From: M30B19 sp041688615
GTDB lineage: Bacteria; Planctomycetota; Planctomycetia; Pirellulales; Pirellulaceae
Assembly: GCA_041688615.1 (NCBI GenBank)
Contig: JBDNHU010000425.1
Span: forward strand, 1-13,602
Direction: 5' to 3'
DNA: 13,602 nucleotides
Positions 1 to 11,000 of the stretch are shown here, piece after piece (the stretch's first letter is position 1; each line of letters starts with the position of its first letter). The notes beneath the pieces are model-generated. The model did no database searches. It was not told where the DNA came from and was given only the letters and a program-made list of their open reading frames with translations. The position numbers and the translations under genes are program-made.

Positions 1-1
1 C

Positions 2-850
2 CGCTTCGCCGAACAAGGTGGAAAGGAAATATTAGGATTCCAAGGCGACATCCGAGTGCGATCTAAAGGTGCCGGAGACTTTGTAACCATTGTTGATGAA
101 TTGGTCCAAAACAAAATTGTTTCGTGGATCTCTGCCGCCTATCCGAACTCGCAAATTCTTGGGGAAGAACGTCAGGGAAATCAATCGGAATTGCCGTTCG
201 TCTCTAAAGATTCGTTTGATATCAATCTATTTAGTTCGCAACTGGGGCAGATCCCAGACATCAAAGACACCCAACCCCGTTTGCTTTGGATCATCGACCC
301 GATTGATGGAACGAACAACTTCATTCACGGCTTCCCCTACTTCGGCGTTTCGATCGCCGCTGCAATTGATGGAATCGTCGTCGCAGGAGCGGTTTTCGAT
401 GTGTGCCGCAACGATTGCTTCTGGGCAGCCGTAGGGCAGGGCGTTTACATGAACGACGAAGTCATCCATGTTGCCAATTGCAATTTTATGGATCAAGCCA
501 TGTTCGTTGGAAGTGTCCCGCGACATTTCGAACGTTATCCCAACGCCAACGAATTGTTTACCACCATCAGTAGCCGTTGCCAATCGGTCCGTCATTTAGG
601 CTCGGCCGCCCTAAATTTATGCTACGTCGCATGCGGCCGTTTGGACGGCTATTGGGCGTTGAGCCTTCAAATATGGGACGTGGCAGCTGGGGCCTTAATC
701 GTTCAACAAGCCGGCGGCTTTCAACGTGTGAAGGTTGATCCGATTTCGGGCGGTATGCAAATGATCAGTGTAGCAACGCAGCCACTGTTTACAGAATTAA
801 GTCGCTTGGTTGATGAATCCCAAACGCCCAACAGTTGCCCCCGAGACTAG
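2..850 (+). CDS. Inositol-monophosphatase-family phosphatase (SuhB/HisN-like), 5' end outside the window
   Basis: This is a Mg2+-dependent sugar/inositol phosphate phosphatase of the inositol monophosphatase superfamily. The frame is open to the left edge, and the residues read upstream of the GTG at 56 fit the family's first helix, so that GTG is internal and the true start lies outside the window. Visible family motifs, in order, are KGAGDFVTIVD, the metal-binding GEE at nt 161-169, the metal-binding DPIDGT motif at nt 296-313 (in WIIDPIDGTNNF), and the C-terminal WDVAAGALIVQQAGG at nt 674-718. All expected metal ligands seem present. About 42 residues separate GEE from DPIDGT, more than the roughly 15-20 usual in SuhB, so there is an extra loop beside the active site. 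The substrate cannot be told from sequence: inositol-1-phosphate, histidinol phosphate and 3'-phosphoadenosine phosphates are all used in this superfamily. No obvious terminator follows, and the next gene is about 0.5 kb away. Confidence 0.93.
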   Translation, partial: RFAEQGGKEILGFQGDIRVRSKGAGDFVTIVDELVQNKIVSWISAAYPNSQILGEERQGNQSELPFVSKDSFDINLFSSQLGQIPDIKDTQPRLLWIIDPIDGTNNFIHGFPYFGVSIAAAIDGIVVAGAVFDVCRNDCFWAAVGQGVYMNDEVIHVANCNFMDQAMFVGSVPRHFERYPNANELFTTISSRCQSVRHLGSAALNLCYVACGRLDGYWALSLQIWDVAAGALIVQQAGGFQRVKVDPISGGMQMISVATQPLFTELSRLVDESQTPNSCPRD

Positions 851-1370
851 AACTATTCGTTGCAATTAGGTATCTGCCGCTCATCCACGTACCCTGCGAC
901 ACACCTGAACAAAAAGACAGTCGGGGTGAGGGTTGACTGACAAGGTCGATCGCAGGGCAAGCGATGCATTTACTTGCCGCCTAGGTTTTCAACACGATTC
1001 GCACCTCGGTCGGGCCGTAATCTTGCGACATACCGGTCGAAGAGATTCGAACGCCTATCCTCTGTTTTTCGCACAAAACTTGTTCTCGATGACGACACAA
1101 TCGCCCAAATTCACCAAGCCAACGTCACAGCATCTGATTTCTTGGGCCGAATTTGACGATTCCAACGGTTGGCCACCCGTTTGGCTGAATTCGAGTGGAA
1201 AAACGGTTGATGGTTTTGTTTGCGGGGGGCTTAACGACTAAAATGGTAGGAGACCCTAATCTTGGACCGCTACAACTTTTCGCGAATTGTTAGATTCCTT
1301 GCACCGCCAACTGCCGCTTCGACGACGCTTCAACGCTAGCGCCGGTCGCCAACTCTGTCGATTACTCAGC
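851..1370. other. Intergenic region between the phosphatase gene and the first giant gene
   Basis: This stretch of about 520 bases contains no gene I can identify with confidence. Two overlapping frames are open for part of it. One runs 933-1241. The other runs 974-1156 and, past a single TGA, continues to about 1210 with protein-like content. A good Shine-Dalgarno-like purine run (GGTAGGAGA, nt 1245-1253) is followed 8 bases later by a TTG at 1262, but that frame closes after 25 codons at 1337. The frame of the giant gene is open from the stop at 1257-1259, with a TTG at 1287 and the first ATG at 1371. The promoter of the giant operon presumably lies here, but I could not pick out convincing -35/-10 boxes. 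Confidence 0.6.
933..1241 (+). CDS. Doubtful small ORF, 102 residues, unrecognised
   Basis: This is an open frame starting with TTG at 933, just after a purine-rich GGGGTGAGGG run, and ending with TAA at 1239-1241. The product resembles no family I know, has no signal peptide or membrane segment, and no metal or nucleotide motif. An overlapping frame (974-1156) looks about as protein-like, which weakens the case for either. The ORF may be chance, or a remnant of a decayed gene. It is listed because the gap between the flanking genes is otherwise empty. Confidence 0.18.
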   Translation: MTDKVDRRASDAFTCRLGFQHDSHLGRAVILRHTGRRDSNAYPLFFAQNLFSMTTQSPKFTKPTSQHLISWAEFDDSNGWPPVWLNSSGKTVDGFVCGGLND

Positions 1371-4300
1371 ATGATCCTTTTGTTACCAAAGATCGATCGT
1401 CCACGTATCGCTGCGCAATGGATGATGCGACTGGCGTTATTTTTTCTAGGCAGCCTTTTTCTCTTACCGCTAACCTTTACCGGCGCTCAAATTGAACGTC
1501 CAACTGCACGGTTGCCCAATAATTCGCCGTCCAGTGCAGGATCTTCTAACCCAGTATCCTCCAACGCTGGGGTTGGTATTGGGACCTCGCCTCGGGCATC
1601 GGGATTCCCAAGCATATCGTCTTTCCAAGAACCTGGGATTCCTTATCGCGATACCACTCGGTCCAACGTCCAGTTTTCAAACCTTGACACTTACTATTTA
1701 CCGGACAAGGACGGAAACCTTATTCCCATCTTCAAGTTTTCATTTGAAGAATTCGAAGAACTGCTACAACAACGAAAACGAAACGTACCCAGTAACGTTC
1801 CGTTAGTTTCTACCTTTCGTTTCGAAAAGGTCTCCTTTGATACTCAGGTCGACAACGGCACCAATGACGCATCCTTGCAATTACAGTTTGAACTAACGCT
1901 CAATGAAACGGGTTGGCAACAGATTCCCTTGGGACTCGCCAATTGGGTTGTCGCGGGACCTATCCAAGGCCCAACCGCCAATGCCTATTATCTTTATCGA
2001 ATGGCCAACGGCAACTTAAGCTTGGCAATCCAGGGAAAAGCCGGGGAGCGTTTGGATTTTCGCATTCCCTTGTCTACTACGGTAGAAACTTTCGGCGAAT
2101 TGAACCAGCTAAAATTCAGCTTTGCTTATCCAACAGAAACCTTGTTTGCACTTCGAATCGACGAACCCAACTTAACGGTTTCTGGAATCGGGCAAATTGG
2201 CCTGCAAACGACCGAACGTGTTGGTAAGACCACGATTAACCTTGATGAACTGTCTGACAAGACCACAATTTCTTGGCAAAAACTGACGGAAGGCGAAAGG
2301 CGTTTCCCGACAAAAGCAAGAATCGAGACCAACATCAAGATCGATGCAGTGTCCATTGGTCGTTGGCAAATCACTTCCGCGTTTGATGTTACTCCTTTGG
2401 GCCAACCCATCTCCGAGCTGTTAATCTCATGCCCGAAAGATACTCAAGATTTCGTTGTGCTGCAAAGTAACGTCCGAGCGGCACGAGTCGACTTTGAACG
2501 CGCAAAACAACTGGCTGCCAAAGTTGCGGACGAACAAACGGAGGATCAATTTTATCTGCTTAGCTTCAACAATAATCCCCTCGTTGAGAAAACACAATTA
2601 CAAGTCTCTTTCTTCTTGGCTAACCCAATTGATGAAGAAACGCAGCAAGCCGGTTTAGACTTGGTGGGACCACAAATTTACGACAGTGTTTTTGTCGCAG
2701 GCACCATCGCTTTGACACGGGAACGTGAATTGTCCAATCAATGGAAACTGGGCCCTGGTGTGAATCTTGGGCGAACTTCCGCCGATGCCAAAGATACTAT
2801 CCCCTTCGTCTTCGACCGCCAGAATTTCCAACTGCAACTGATCAATCGATTGCAGTCGGCGCTGGTTCGCGTGGTTCCGCAGTACACATTAATTGTGAAT
2901 CAACGTGTGCTGATGCCAGTCCAACTGCGTTGCCAAGTCCAAGGCCAATACAGTGACATGATCACCTTGGATTTGGGCGATTGGAATTTTCTGTCGGGTT
3001 CAGCCGGAATCAAGGAATCTTCCAGGGTGTTGGAGATCGACCTTTCTTCAATTCAACCGTCTTCATCGAACGAAGTGGTTTTCGACTTCACTCTGGAGCG
3101 CGAAGCGGGCAACTTCCTGGATTTGAACATTCCCAATGTTCAGGGCAATCCGTCTTTAGTAAGTGAACCCGCAGAAGTAATCCTGGTCGTCGAAGACAAA
3201 AATAAAGAATTCAACTTCGATTCGATTGCAAGTTCCGTCGTACGAGCGACTGCTGGACAAGATGTTTTTCGACCCAAACAGGGTGCCAACGATATCCTGT
3301 TGCGAGGTTCGATTGATCAAAAACCCCGCCGAGTGGAACTTAGTCAATTAGTAGAAATCGTGGGCATCGATGATTCATCTACGACGCTTGATCCCGAATC
3401 GCTTTGGGTGCGACAGCGATTGAATTTGGCCATTAGTAATCAACCGCTGAACTATTTGTGGCTATTATTGGAGACCAAAAACGAAACTTCAACCGCACAA
3501 ATATTTTTGGGTGACGAAGTACTGTCTGTGGTGCGAACTCCGATTACGATTGCGGATCGATCTTTTTTAGCCATTGAATTTCAACCCGGAACCAAAGGCC
3601 TGATCAATTCATTACAATTTTCCAGCACCGAACGGATTGACTTGACCGCCTCCAAGTCGGGAACTAGTGGTAAGCATCTGCAGGCCCAAATCCCAATTCT
3701 GCAGCCCATGGTGCTTCCCGTTTCGCAATTTGTAATGTTGGAAACCTCAGAACAAGTCGACGCATTCATCCAATCGCAGATAGCATCATTCGAGGTTCGC
3801 CGTCGTGAACTGGTGACGCCGATCGCGACCAAAGAGTCGTACCAGCTGAATCCACGGAGTTGGGTGACTGCCGAGCAAAACACCGGACAAGTGGAACAAC
3901 GTTGGTTGTCGAATCACGTTTGGCCCACCCATACGCAACTAGACGTCGATCTAGAAACCCCCATCGCTGCGAATACTTTTGTTCAAGAGATTCACTTGCA
4001 AACCTGGTGGGATTCGGGACAGCGAATGGATCGCATGCTGGCATTAGTAGAATCGTACGAAGAGAAATTGGCCGTCGATATTGAAAATACGGCATTGGTC
4101 AAACGTGTCCTGGTCAACGGTCAGGCGATCGCACATCAAACGGACACGTTAAACCGGCAAATCATCTTCAATCTTCCTCCCGGCGCTTCCCCGAGTGATC
4201 AATCAGCCGATAATGCTCATGAATATTTGATCGAAATTTGGTATGCCAGAAATGTTTTCTCAACTTGGTGGTGGATAGCTGAACTGGATCTACCCCGCTT

Positions 4301-5024
4301 ACCCAACCAAGACTGGTGCCGTCATTTTTCATGGCACATCCTGACCAATGACACATGGCGAACCGTTTGGAACAGTCCTGAACTATCGCCAGTAGCGCCG
4401 TTGAAACGCAACAACCTGGATGCTGTTGGGGCGACGGGCCCTGCGATTGAGCAACCGATCACGTCGGATGCCGCTGCGAATTTCACAGGCAATCTAGCTT
4501 CCACTTCCGCGGAGGCATCGAAGCCGCTTACCCCAAGGCAACTCTTTGTTCAGGCGGTTAATGCAGACTCTGGAACTGAAAGAGGAGCGTGGTATGCAGG
4601 GCAACGAATTCCAACCAAGTCTTACTTGGTGATGACAAATCGCTATTGGCTGCGACTTGCGACCATCTCAGTCTTTTTTCTGGCGATCTTGATCGCATGG
4701 TTGCTTCAGTGGTTTCGACGCAGCCTCTTTTGGATCCTGCTGTCATTTGCGGTTGGTATCATTGCGGTACTTTATCCGCAATTGGGTATTCAAGTAGCAC
4801 CTTACGTCGGAATCACTCTTTCGATCGCAGTCGCCGTTTTGTTTCTCGAGCGTCTTCTTACAAAGAATCCGACACTTGAAAGATTGGACGATCCATTTTC
4901 TGGAACAACTCGAACCGTTTTTCGAGGCGAATCCCAAGCGACCCAGAATCCGGTCAACGAAGACAGCCTGGAAAATCGTTCTGATTCACGTTTCAAAACA
5001 GTGCCCTCAGGAAAATCTTTCTGA
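1371..5024 (+). CDS. Giant exported membrane-anchored protein, single-copy form (hypothetical, about 1,217 residues)
   Basis: Function unknown. With the ATG at 1371, a basic N-terminus leads to a hydrophobic signal segment at residues 18-38 (MMRLALFFLGSLFLLPLTF), with likely cleavage near TGA|Q at 37-40. A Pro/Ser/Asn-rich linker extends to about residue 100. A signature YYLPDKDGN at 108-116 is followed by an acidic helix (FSFEEFEELLQQ). Then comes a long region of about 950 residues rich in alternating hydrophobic strands, suggesting beta-sandwich domains. A membrane-proximal motif KRVLVNG lies at 911-917. Three membrane segments are at about 1096-1115, 1118-1135 and 1142-1159, and a polar tail runs to 1217. 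The bulk should lie outside the cytoplasmic membrane. No catalytic, haem or nucleotide-binding motif was seen. The frame is open back to a TTG at 1287, and an ATG at 1422 would give a conventional short signal peptide; none has a clear Shine-Dalgarno site. The next gene starts 35 bases after the stop, suggesting an operon. It shares its architecture with each half of that next gene. Confidence 0.85.
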   Translation: MILLLPKIDRPRIAAQWMMRLALFFLGSLFLLPLTFTGAQIERPTARLPNNSPSSAGSSNPVSSNAGVGIGTSPRASGFPSISSFQEPGIPYRDTTRSNVQFSNLDTYYLPDKDGNLIPIFKFSFEEFEELLQQRKRNVPSNVPLVSTFRFEKVSFDTQVDNGTNDASLQLQFELTLNETGWQQIPLGLANWVVAGPIQGPTANAYYLYRMANGNLSLAIQGKAGERLDFRIPLSTTVETFGELNQLKFSFAYPTETLFALRIDEPNLTVSGIGQIGLQTTERVGKTTINLDELSDKTTISWQKLTEGERRFPTKARIETNIKIDAVSIGRWQITSAFDVTPLGQPISELLISCPKDTQDFVVLQSNVRAARVDFERAKQLAAKVADEQTEDQFYLLSFNNNPLVEKTQLQVSFFLANPIDEETQQAGLDLVGPQIYDSVFVAGTIALTRERELSNQWKLGPGVNLGRTSADAKDTIPFVFDRQNFQLQLINRLQSALVRVVPQYTLIVNQRVLMPVQLRCQVQGQYSDMITLDLGDWNFLSGSAGIKESSRVLEIDLSSIQPSSSNEVVFDFTLEREAGNFLDLNIPNVQGNPSLVSEPAEVILVVEDKNKEFNFDSIASSVVRATAGQDVFRPKQGANDILLRGSIDQKPRRVELSQLVEIVGIDDSSTTLDPESLWVRQRLNLAISNQPLNYLWLLLETKNETSTAQIFLGDEVLSVVRTPITIADRSFLAIEFQPGTKGLINSLQFSSTERIDLTASKSGTSGKHLQAQIPILQPMVLPVSQFVMLETSEQVDAFIQSQIASFEVRRRELVTPIATKESYQLNPRSWVTAEQNTGQVEQRWLSNHVWPTHTQLDVDLETPIAANTFVQEIHLQTWWDSGQRMDRMLALVESYEEKLAVDIENTALVKRVLVNGQAIAHQTDTLNRQIIFNLPPGASPSDQSADNAHEYLIEIWYARNVFSTWWWIAELDLPRLPNQDWCRHFSWHILTNDTWRTVWNSPELSPVAPLKRNNLDAVGATGPAIEQPITSDAAANFTGNLASTSAEASKPLTPRQLFVQAVNADSGTERGAWYAGQRIPTKSYLVMTNRYWLRLATISVFFLAILIAWLLQWFRRSLFWILLSFAVGIIAVLYPQLGIQVAPYVGITLSIAVAVLFLERLLTKNPTLERLDDPFSGTTRTVFRGESQATQNPVNEDSLENRSDSRFKTVPSGKSF

Positions 5025-5059
5025 TTCGAAGTTCCTCTTACCCAGCGAATTTAACGCCC

Positions 5060-8000
5060 GTGGCTGCCATTAATGATCACAAATTAGATTGGCTTGAGAA
5101 GAGTGCGTTGACGCAACGCCGCTTAAAGGCAATTTCATGCGATCAACAGAACCTTAAGAACCGGAGGCCTGAATCCATTCCGCCGGGTAATCCCGTTTTC
5201 ATCAGTCCTGACACTTTAGCTGATGCACCCACCACTTCCCCAACGATTAATGCCCCATGCACCAAGGGACTAAACCCCGACTGCACCATCCGCAGTCGGC
5301 AGCGTTTCCAAACTTCCCATAGATTGATGGCGAATGTTAAATTTACGAGCCTCGGTATGCGACTTACGATTTCGATCTTCCTTGGGCTCTTGCTTCAGTC
5401 TCTTGGACCACACGCTGCACTGTCGACTTGCCTGAACTTCATTTCAAGACCTGCAACACAGGATTCGGCGTCGCAAGTATCCAACGCAGGATCCTCAGAC
5501 GATGTGGAACTGGCCACCGATGCGGCAAAGCCACTGACTTTACGAAAGCTGTATGTCCCGGCTGATGCCTTAACGCAATTCATGAAAGATCGTCCAACCT
5601 TTCTTCCCTTGTCAACAAATCGATTCAATGCCATCATCGATTCATTGCAAAGAAAAGCACCGATTACGACGTCGATTGTTCCCATTAAACATTGGTTGAC
5701 CCTATCCAACCAAGGCCGAGTCCAGGGCTTCTCTGTGTTTGAAGTTCGCGATGCTGAGAAGCAGCTTGATTCAAGAAAGACTGGCTGGGTTTCATTAGAC
5801 CTTTGGCAACTGCCTGGAACTTTTTACAAGCTAAGCCCCAGTCTTCTTACTGACGGTGACTTTCTTTCCTTGGGACGATTGCAAGTATCTTCCGAGCGAA
5901 TTTATCCGTCCGTCACACAGACTGGCCAGTTGGGTATCGACCGAGAGAAAATTGACCGATACATCCTGATTCAATTTGATCTGCAATTGCTAACGCCCAC
6001 GCAGGCAAATTCCTACGAAGGAACCGCTCGCGATTCGATCAATCTGCCTGCGAACGTAGAAACGCTCTCTTTTGTTCGAGTGCCCGCAGAATTTTCGGTT
6101 GCCCAAAGCCAGCACCTAACTCAATTCTCAATTGCCGACTTACCCGGCCTGGAAGTACCGTCGCAGCCGCAATCTTGGCACCAATTGTGTTCGGACAACG
6201 GCACAATTCCTATCGCCTTGGCGTTCAGCAAAAAGGGTAGCGTGAGTCCATCTAGCGAGTCTTTAGCGGAAACTGAAAATAGCCAGCCAGGCACTTATGT
6301 CGAACGTCTAAATGTTTCAATTGCTGGAAATTTGATCAATTACAAATCGGAATTCGATTTGACATTTCCCACAAACCGACCTTCTCAACTTATTTGCACC
6401 GCGCCGTTTGCTCTCGATATATCGGCTTGTTTGGTGGATGGTAAATCCGTTCCATTTTCAATTATTCGATCACACTCTACACCCCAACAAGTTGCGATTA
6501 AGTCTCTAGAATTGAAGACAAAGTCCACGATTAGTATTGTAAGTAAGCAAACGATTTCTGATTCGAATCGAGTGAATTTGCATCGACCATCGATTCAGGG
6601 ACACCACTGGATTGGCGGCAATGTGCAAGTTTCAATCGAGACGCCTTGGACGGTTTCTGACTATGAACTGGTCAACTGCCAAGTTGAATCGGCGCAAGCA
6701 TTTGGCGTTAACCGCAATTTGAAAATTCAATTCGGTACTCCAACAAGTTCCGCAACTTTAATACTAAGTGGGCAAGACAAACCGGTAGTCGATTCGTCAT
6801 ACGCACGACTGAATTTTGAACGTGACGCGTTGCAAGTCCAACAATGGTTGTCTTTAGATTTAGAATATCAAGATTCCAACACGTTGGAGTTTCCAATCGA
6901 TGACGATTGGATCGTAGATCAAATTGGCCAAGCGAAAGATCTTCCAACCCTTCCCGCCCTTTCATCAGAAATCGGCAACACGGAAATCAGCCAATTGGCG
7001 TGGTACGTCACCAATAACGAAAACCAGCGAATGCTGGTGGTCACTATCCCCGAATTCGCGATCGGTCGCACGTTGCTTTTGCGGGCGCAGGCGCACCGGT
7101 CCATCCAAACGGGCAAGCTTGATTTTTCAAATGGTCTGATTTTCACTTGGCCCAAAACACAGACACCCAAATTGTTGCTGGCACTCAGGTCACAGTCGCC
7201 GATTGTGGTCAGTCCAGTCAACGATACACAACTGCTGAAAGTTACGGACGCCGAAGCGAAGATTCAATTTCCCATCTTCAACAAAAGCATTGATTCCGAA
7301 GCTCATTTGATTGCAAGACCAGGGCAATCACTATCAGTCGTTGTCGAGGATGAGGAACGGACCGGGTATTCGGCAGAAGCCTATATCGCAAACCAACTTC
7401 TTTCTAACGGCTTACTATCTCAAACGCATCGCCTGCTAGTCCAACCCGAAGGATCTACGGTAAACGCAGTCAATTTGCTTTCGCTTTCATCCGATCTGGG
7501 TTCCAGCCAGTGGGCGGTCTTTGATTCCGAAGGCCAATTGCTGCCGTTCGAAAAGGTGTTAAGCAGTGGTGACCCAATCGGGTCAAAACCAGGCGAAGGG
7601 AATTCAGCTGATTTCGCCTGGAAACGTTGGACACTTAAACTCAAACAACCCACTTCGTCCAGTTTTTCAATCCTAATTCGTCGAACACTTCCAATTCAGA
7701 AATCTGGCACTCTACCTTTTTTTCGCCTGCCCGACGCTTCCACATTTCGAGGCTGGATCGACAATCATTCCAGTTGCCTTGCCACATTTTGGGTTACCGA
7801 CTTGGATTCCAAGACCTTTCTAGATACCAATGCTGGAAATGCCAAATTCATTCAACAAAGCCGATCGTGGGCGAAACTGATGCAGCAACTGGGCGACGAT
7901 CGCTTTGCTGAATTTCAATTCGCACTATCCAACAACGGTCCGGGCAACCAATCGTCGGAGCGTTTGACGACCGGAACGTTCTGTGACTATCAGGCAAAGA

Positions 8001-11000
8001 CTGAACGCCTAGTCTATAAGGTCGTCGAAGAAGCCGATGAAATTTCACAGCAATTTGTGACCGATGTCCAAGTCTTTCACCATTTCGGAATCAAGGAAGT
8101 AGGCACTCGTTGCCTGATTACTCTGTTTTCAAAATTGGATTCTGAATTCGAAATCCTGATGCCTCAACAATCCTCCGCTAAATCGCTGCGTGTTGATGGC
8201 TTAATTTTACCATTCCTGGTCGACAAACAGAAACTGAAGTTTCGTCTATCCAGAAACGGTCAGCAGACCATTGAACTCTTTTATGTTTCGAACATTCAAC
8301 ACTTGGGCGTTATCAGTCAATCTAACGATCTCGCGATTGCCTTCCATTCACCGCCCTTAAGGATTAGTACCTACCTGGACCTTCCCCTCGGCTTTCTACC
8401 CAAGTCCACCACACCCGGCACTCTTGATTGGACCCAGTTGAGTCAGTCACTACTGTCACCACTAATCTGCCGCCCATCTGCTGGACAACGTATTGGTAAT
8501 TGGCGATTACAAAACGGATCGATTGGATCACTAGATATTGCTCAATCCAATCGCTGGAAGTGGGATGCCAACCATCCGGTCACCAAATTGTTAGTGGTCA
8601 ACAGTCAAGCAATCAACGTTTGGCATTGGTTTTCCTTCTTAACTTCGTTCGCCTTGATCGTCTTGACTCAATTTTTACTCCTGGCTAGGCGACACCATGT
8701 TACGCAACACAACCACACCCCATCTGAAACAATCCATCGATTCACGCTCAATAGGTCTTTATCTATCATCCTTCTGGGACTCATGCTTGCAGTTGCATCG
8801 CTATTTTATTGGTCATTAACTGAAATCATTTCATCAATTGCCCTTGGAATCATTTTGGGCGGCATGGCTTGCAGATTCTTCCTAACGACGGATTCCATTA
8901 CCAATGCGTATGAATCCAATGCATCCAACATTCTCAGTCGCTTAAAATATTGGAGTAAACCCGGACAAGGCAAGACTGGCTTGCTGGCGATGGCTTTGGC
9001 GAGTCAACTAGCGGTCGGGCAATCTAATTTAGTGGCTGCGTTCCAGGAGGAAACTCGTCCGACTCCGACGGTCAACGAACTGGATGCAGGCGTTCAACCT
9101 GTCGTCATCCCTGTTGACAAAGACCAAAAACCCAACAGTTCTGTGGTGTATTTGAACCAGCAAGTCTACGACATGCTGACGGCGGTTACTCAGCAAAAAT
9201 CGTTGGAAAATGACCTGCAGTTGCTTCGTTCCCGATATCTCTTGGAATTTGATCCTCAATTGCAACGTTTACGTTCATTAGTTTGTAATGTCGAGTGCCG
9301 AATCAATGCTACGAAAGTTTATCAATTTCCTTTTTCCATCAACGCTGCGTCGCAACTGAGGCAGATCCGAGTCAATGGTGTTCCGACTATATTCCAGCGT
9401 CAAGACCAAATTGTGAACTTGCAGTTGGAAGCATCCGCAAACACCAAAATTTCCTTATCTTATGATTTGCAATCCCTGGGAACTTCGCTTCAATATACTT
9501 GCTTTCCGACTTTGGAAAATTCGTTGGCGATTGAAGGAATCCCAAGCTCTTGGTTTGCCAGCGTTAGGAATATGAACGACCCGAGTTACCAAATATCGCC
9601 TGAACCCAATGGTGATTTTCGAATCGATCGAGCCAAACAAGTTCAGGTGAATCTCTATCCAAAAGACCAACCGCCTGCTCTGCCAACATTAGAAACCTGG
9701 CTGGCCATTGATCCTGCATCGATTGAATGCGAAACACGATTGTTCCTGGGTGATTCGGGGACTAATGTAAATAGCATTCAGTTAGAGGTAGATCCCCGCT
9801 TAAGCCTGTCCAATCGCCAGACAGTTTCACCTTTGACCTGGAGTGTGACCCCAATCACAAGTGAAGGGTTCGCTAAACGATTCAATATTTCCATTGATGA
9901 TTCTCATCCTGCGGGAAAAGCAATCATTCTGCAGTGGGATTTCAATAGCGCTAGTTTTGGCGAAATGACACCACCCTTTATCCATATTATCGAGCCTAAA
10001 TTTCGATACAAACGCTGGCTTGTTGCATCGGTCGACGAAAAAATCGTCTACCAATTAAGGACGCTGCCTGCTGCAAAATTTCGTAGAGGCAGTAGCGTCG
10101 ATTTGCGTTCGTCTCAGCGAAAATTTCTTGACCAGGGGACGTCAACCAACCCATTATTGCTAAGTGACCCTCTGGTATCAAATGCTGGGACTTCTGAAAG
10201 TCGCAGAGTCCTTTCGCCAGATTATGTTTATGAATTGATCGGATTGGAAAATGCAGATTTTCAATACCAAGCAATCGCCGACATTACACCGCAACCGCTC
10301 CAGTCGTCCGTTGTTCTTGATCAGTCCCTCTTGGTGGACCCGGACAAAATCCAGTTGCAAATCAACGGGACCATCGATGTCGGTATCGGGCAAATTAGCC
10401 AAATTCGATTTTCCGTGCCGGCTGATTTTTCGCTGCAACAGTTGGTCGCCCTGCAGAAAGGTCAAAATAAAGTCGCCTGGACCCAAAAGGGACCGAATAT
10501 TGCTGATGCGGAACTTATCTGTTTCCTGAAATCGCCATTAACAGGGAAAGTGGACTTTGAATTGTCGGGCACTTGTCAATCGCCGATCATCGAGTCCCGG
10601 GAATTGCCATCGGTTTACCCAAAGTACTTTACTGCGACAAACAATACGATTCGGGTTTACACTTCGCCAGACATGATTCTAAACGCAATCAATAGCGAAC
10701 TTGCCAGCCAAGGAACGGATGTCACGAACTCTCAGGTCATTCCGGGATATTCCCTGGGAGCGGTTTTACAGTTCGAACCTCGACCCGACCAACCAATGCC
10801 CACATTCAACTTAACAACGGCACCCAAACAGAATCGCTTTCTTGGAAGCGCTTTGTATCGACTGGAGGACTCTGATTCCAAGTCATTCTTGAATTTACGG
10901 TTAGATTTGTCTGATAGCCAAAAAACGTTTGATCGTTTTCAATTAGAAAAAACCGATTCGTTAGGCTTGCCAGAAGTTAAGGTCATTTCAACCCAGGACT

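Noticed and set aside
227..595. Open frame on the - strand within the phosphatase gene
   Set aside because: It lies wholly inside a gene with clear family motifs on the + strand and has no recognisable content.
892..957. 8-base inverted repeat CCCTGCGA / TCGCAGGG after the phosphatase gene
   Set aside because: The arms are 50 bases apart with no T-tract. A repeat of this size and distance is expected several times by chance in a window this long.
8957..8980. KPGQGKTG in the giant protein looks like a Walker A nucleotide-binding loop
   Set aside because: The first Gly of GxxxxGK(T/S) is replaced by Ser, there is no Walker B motif nearby, and the segment leads straight into a hydrophobic signal-like run.
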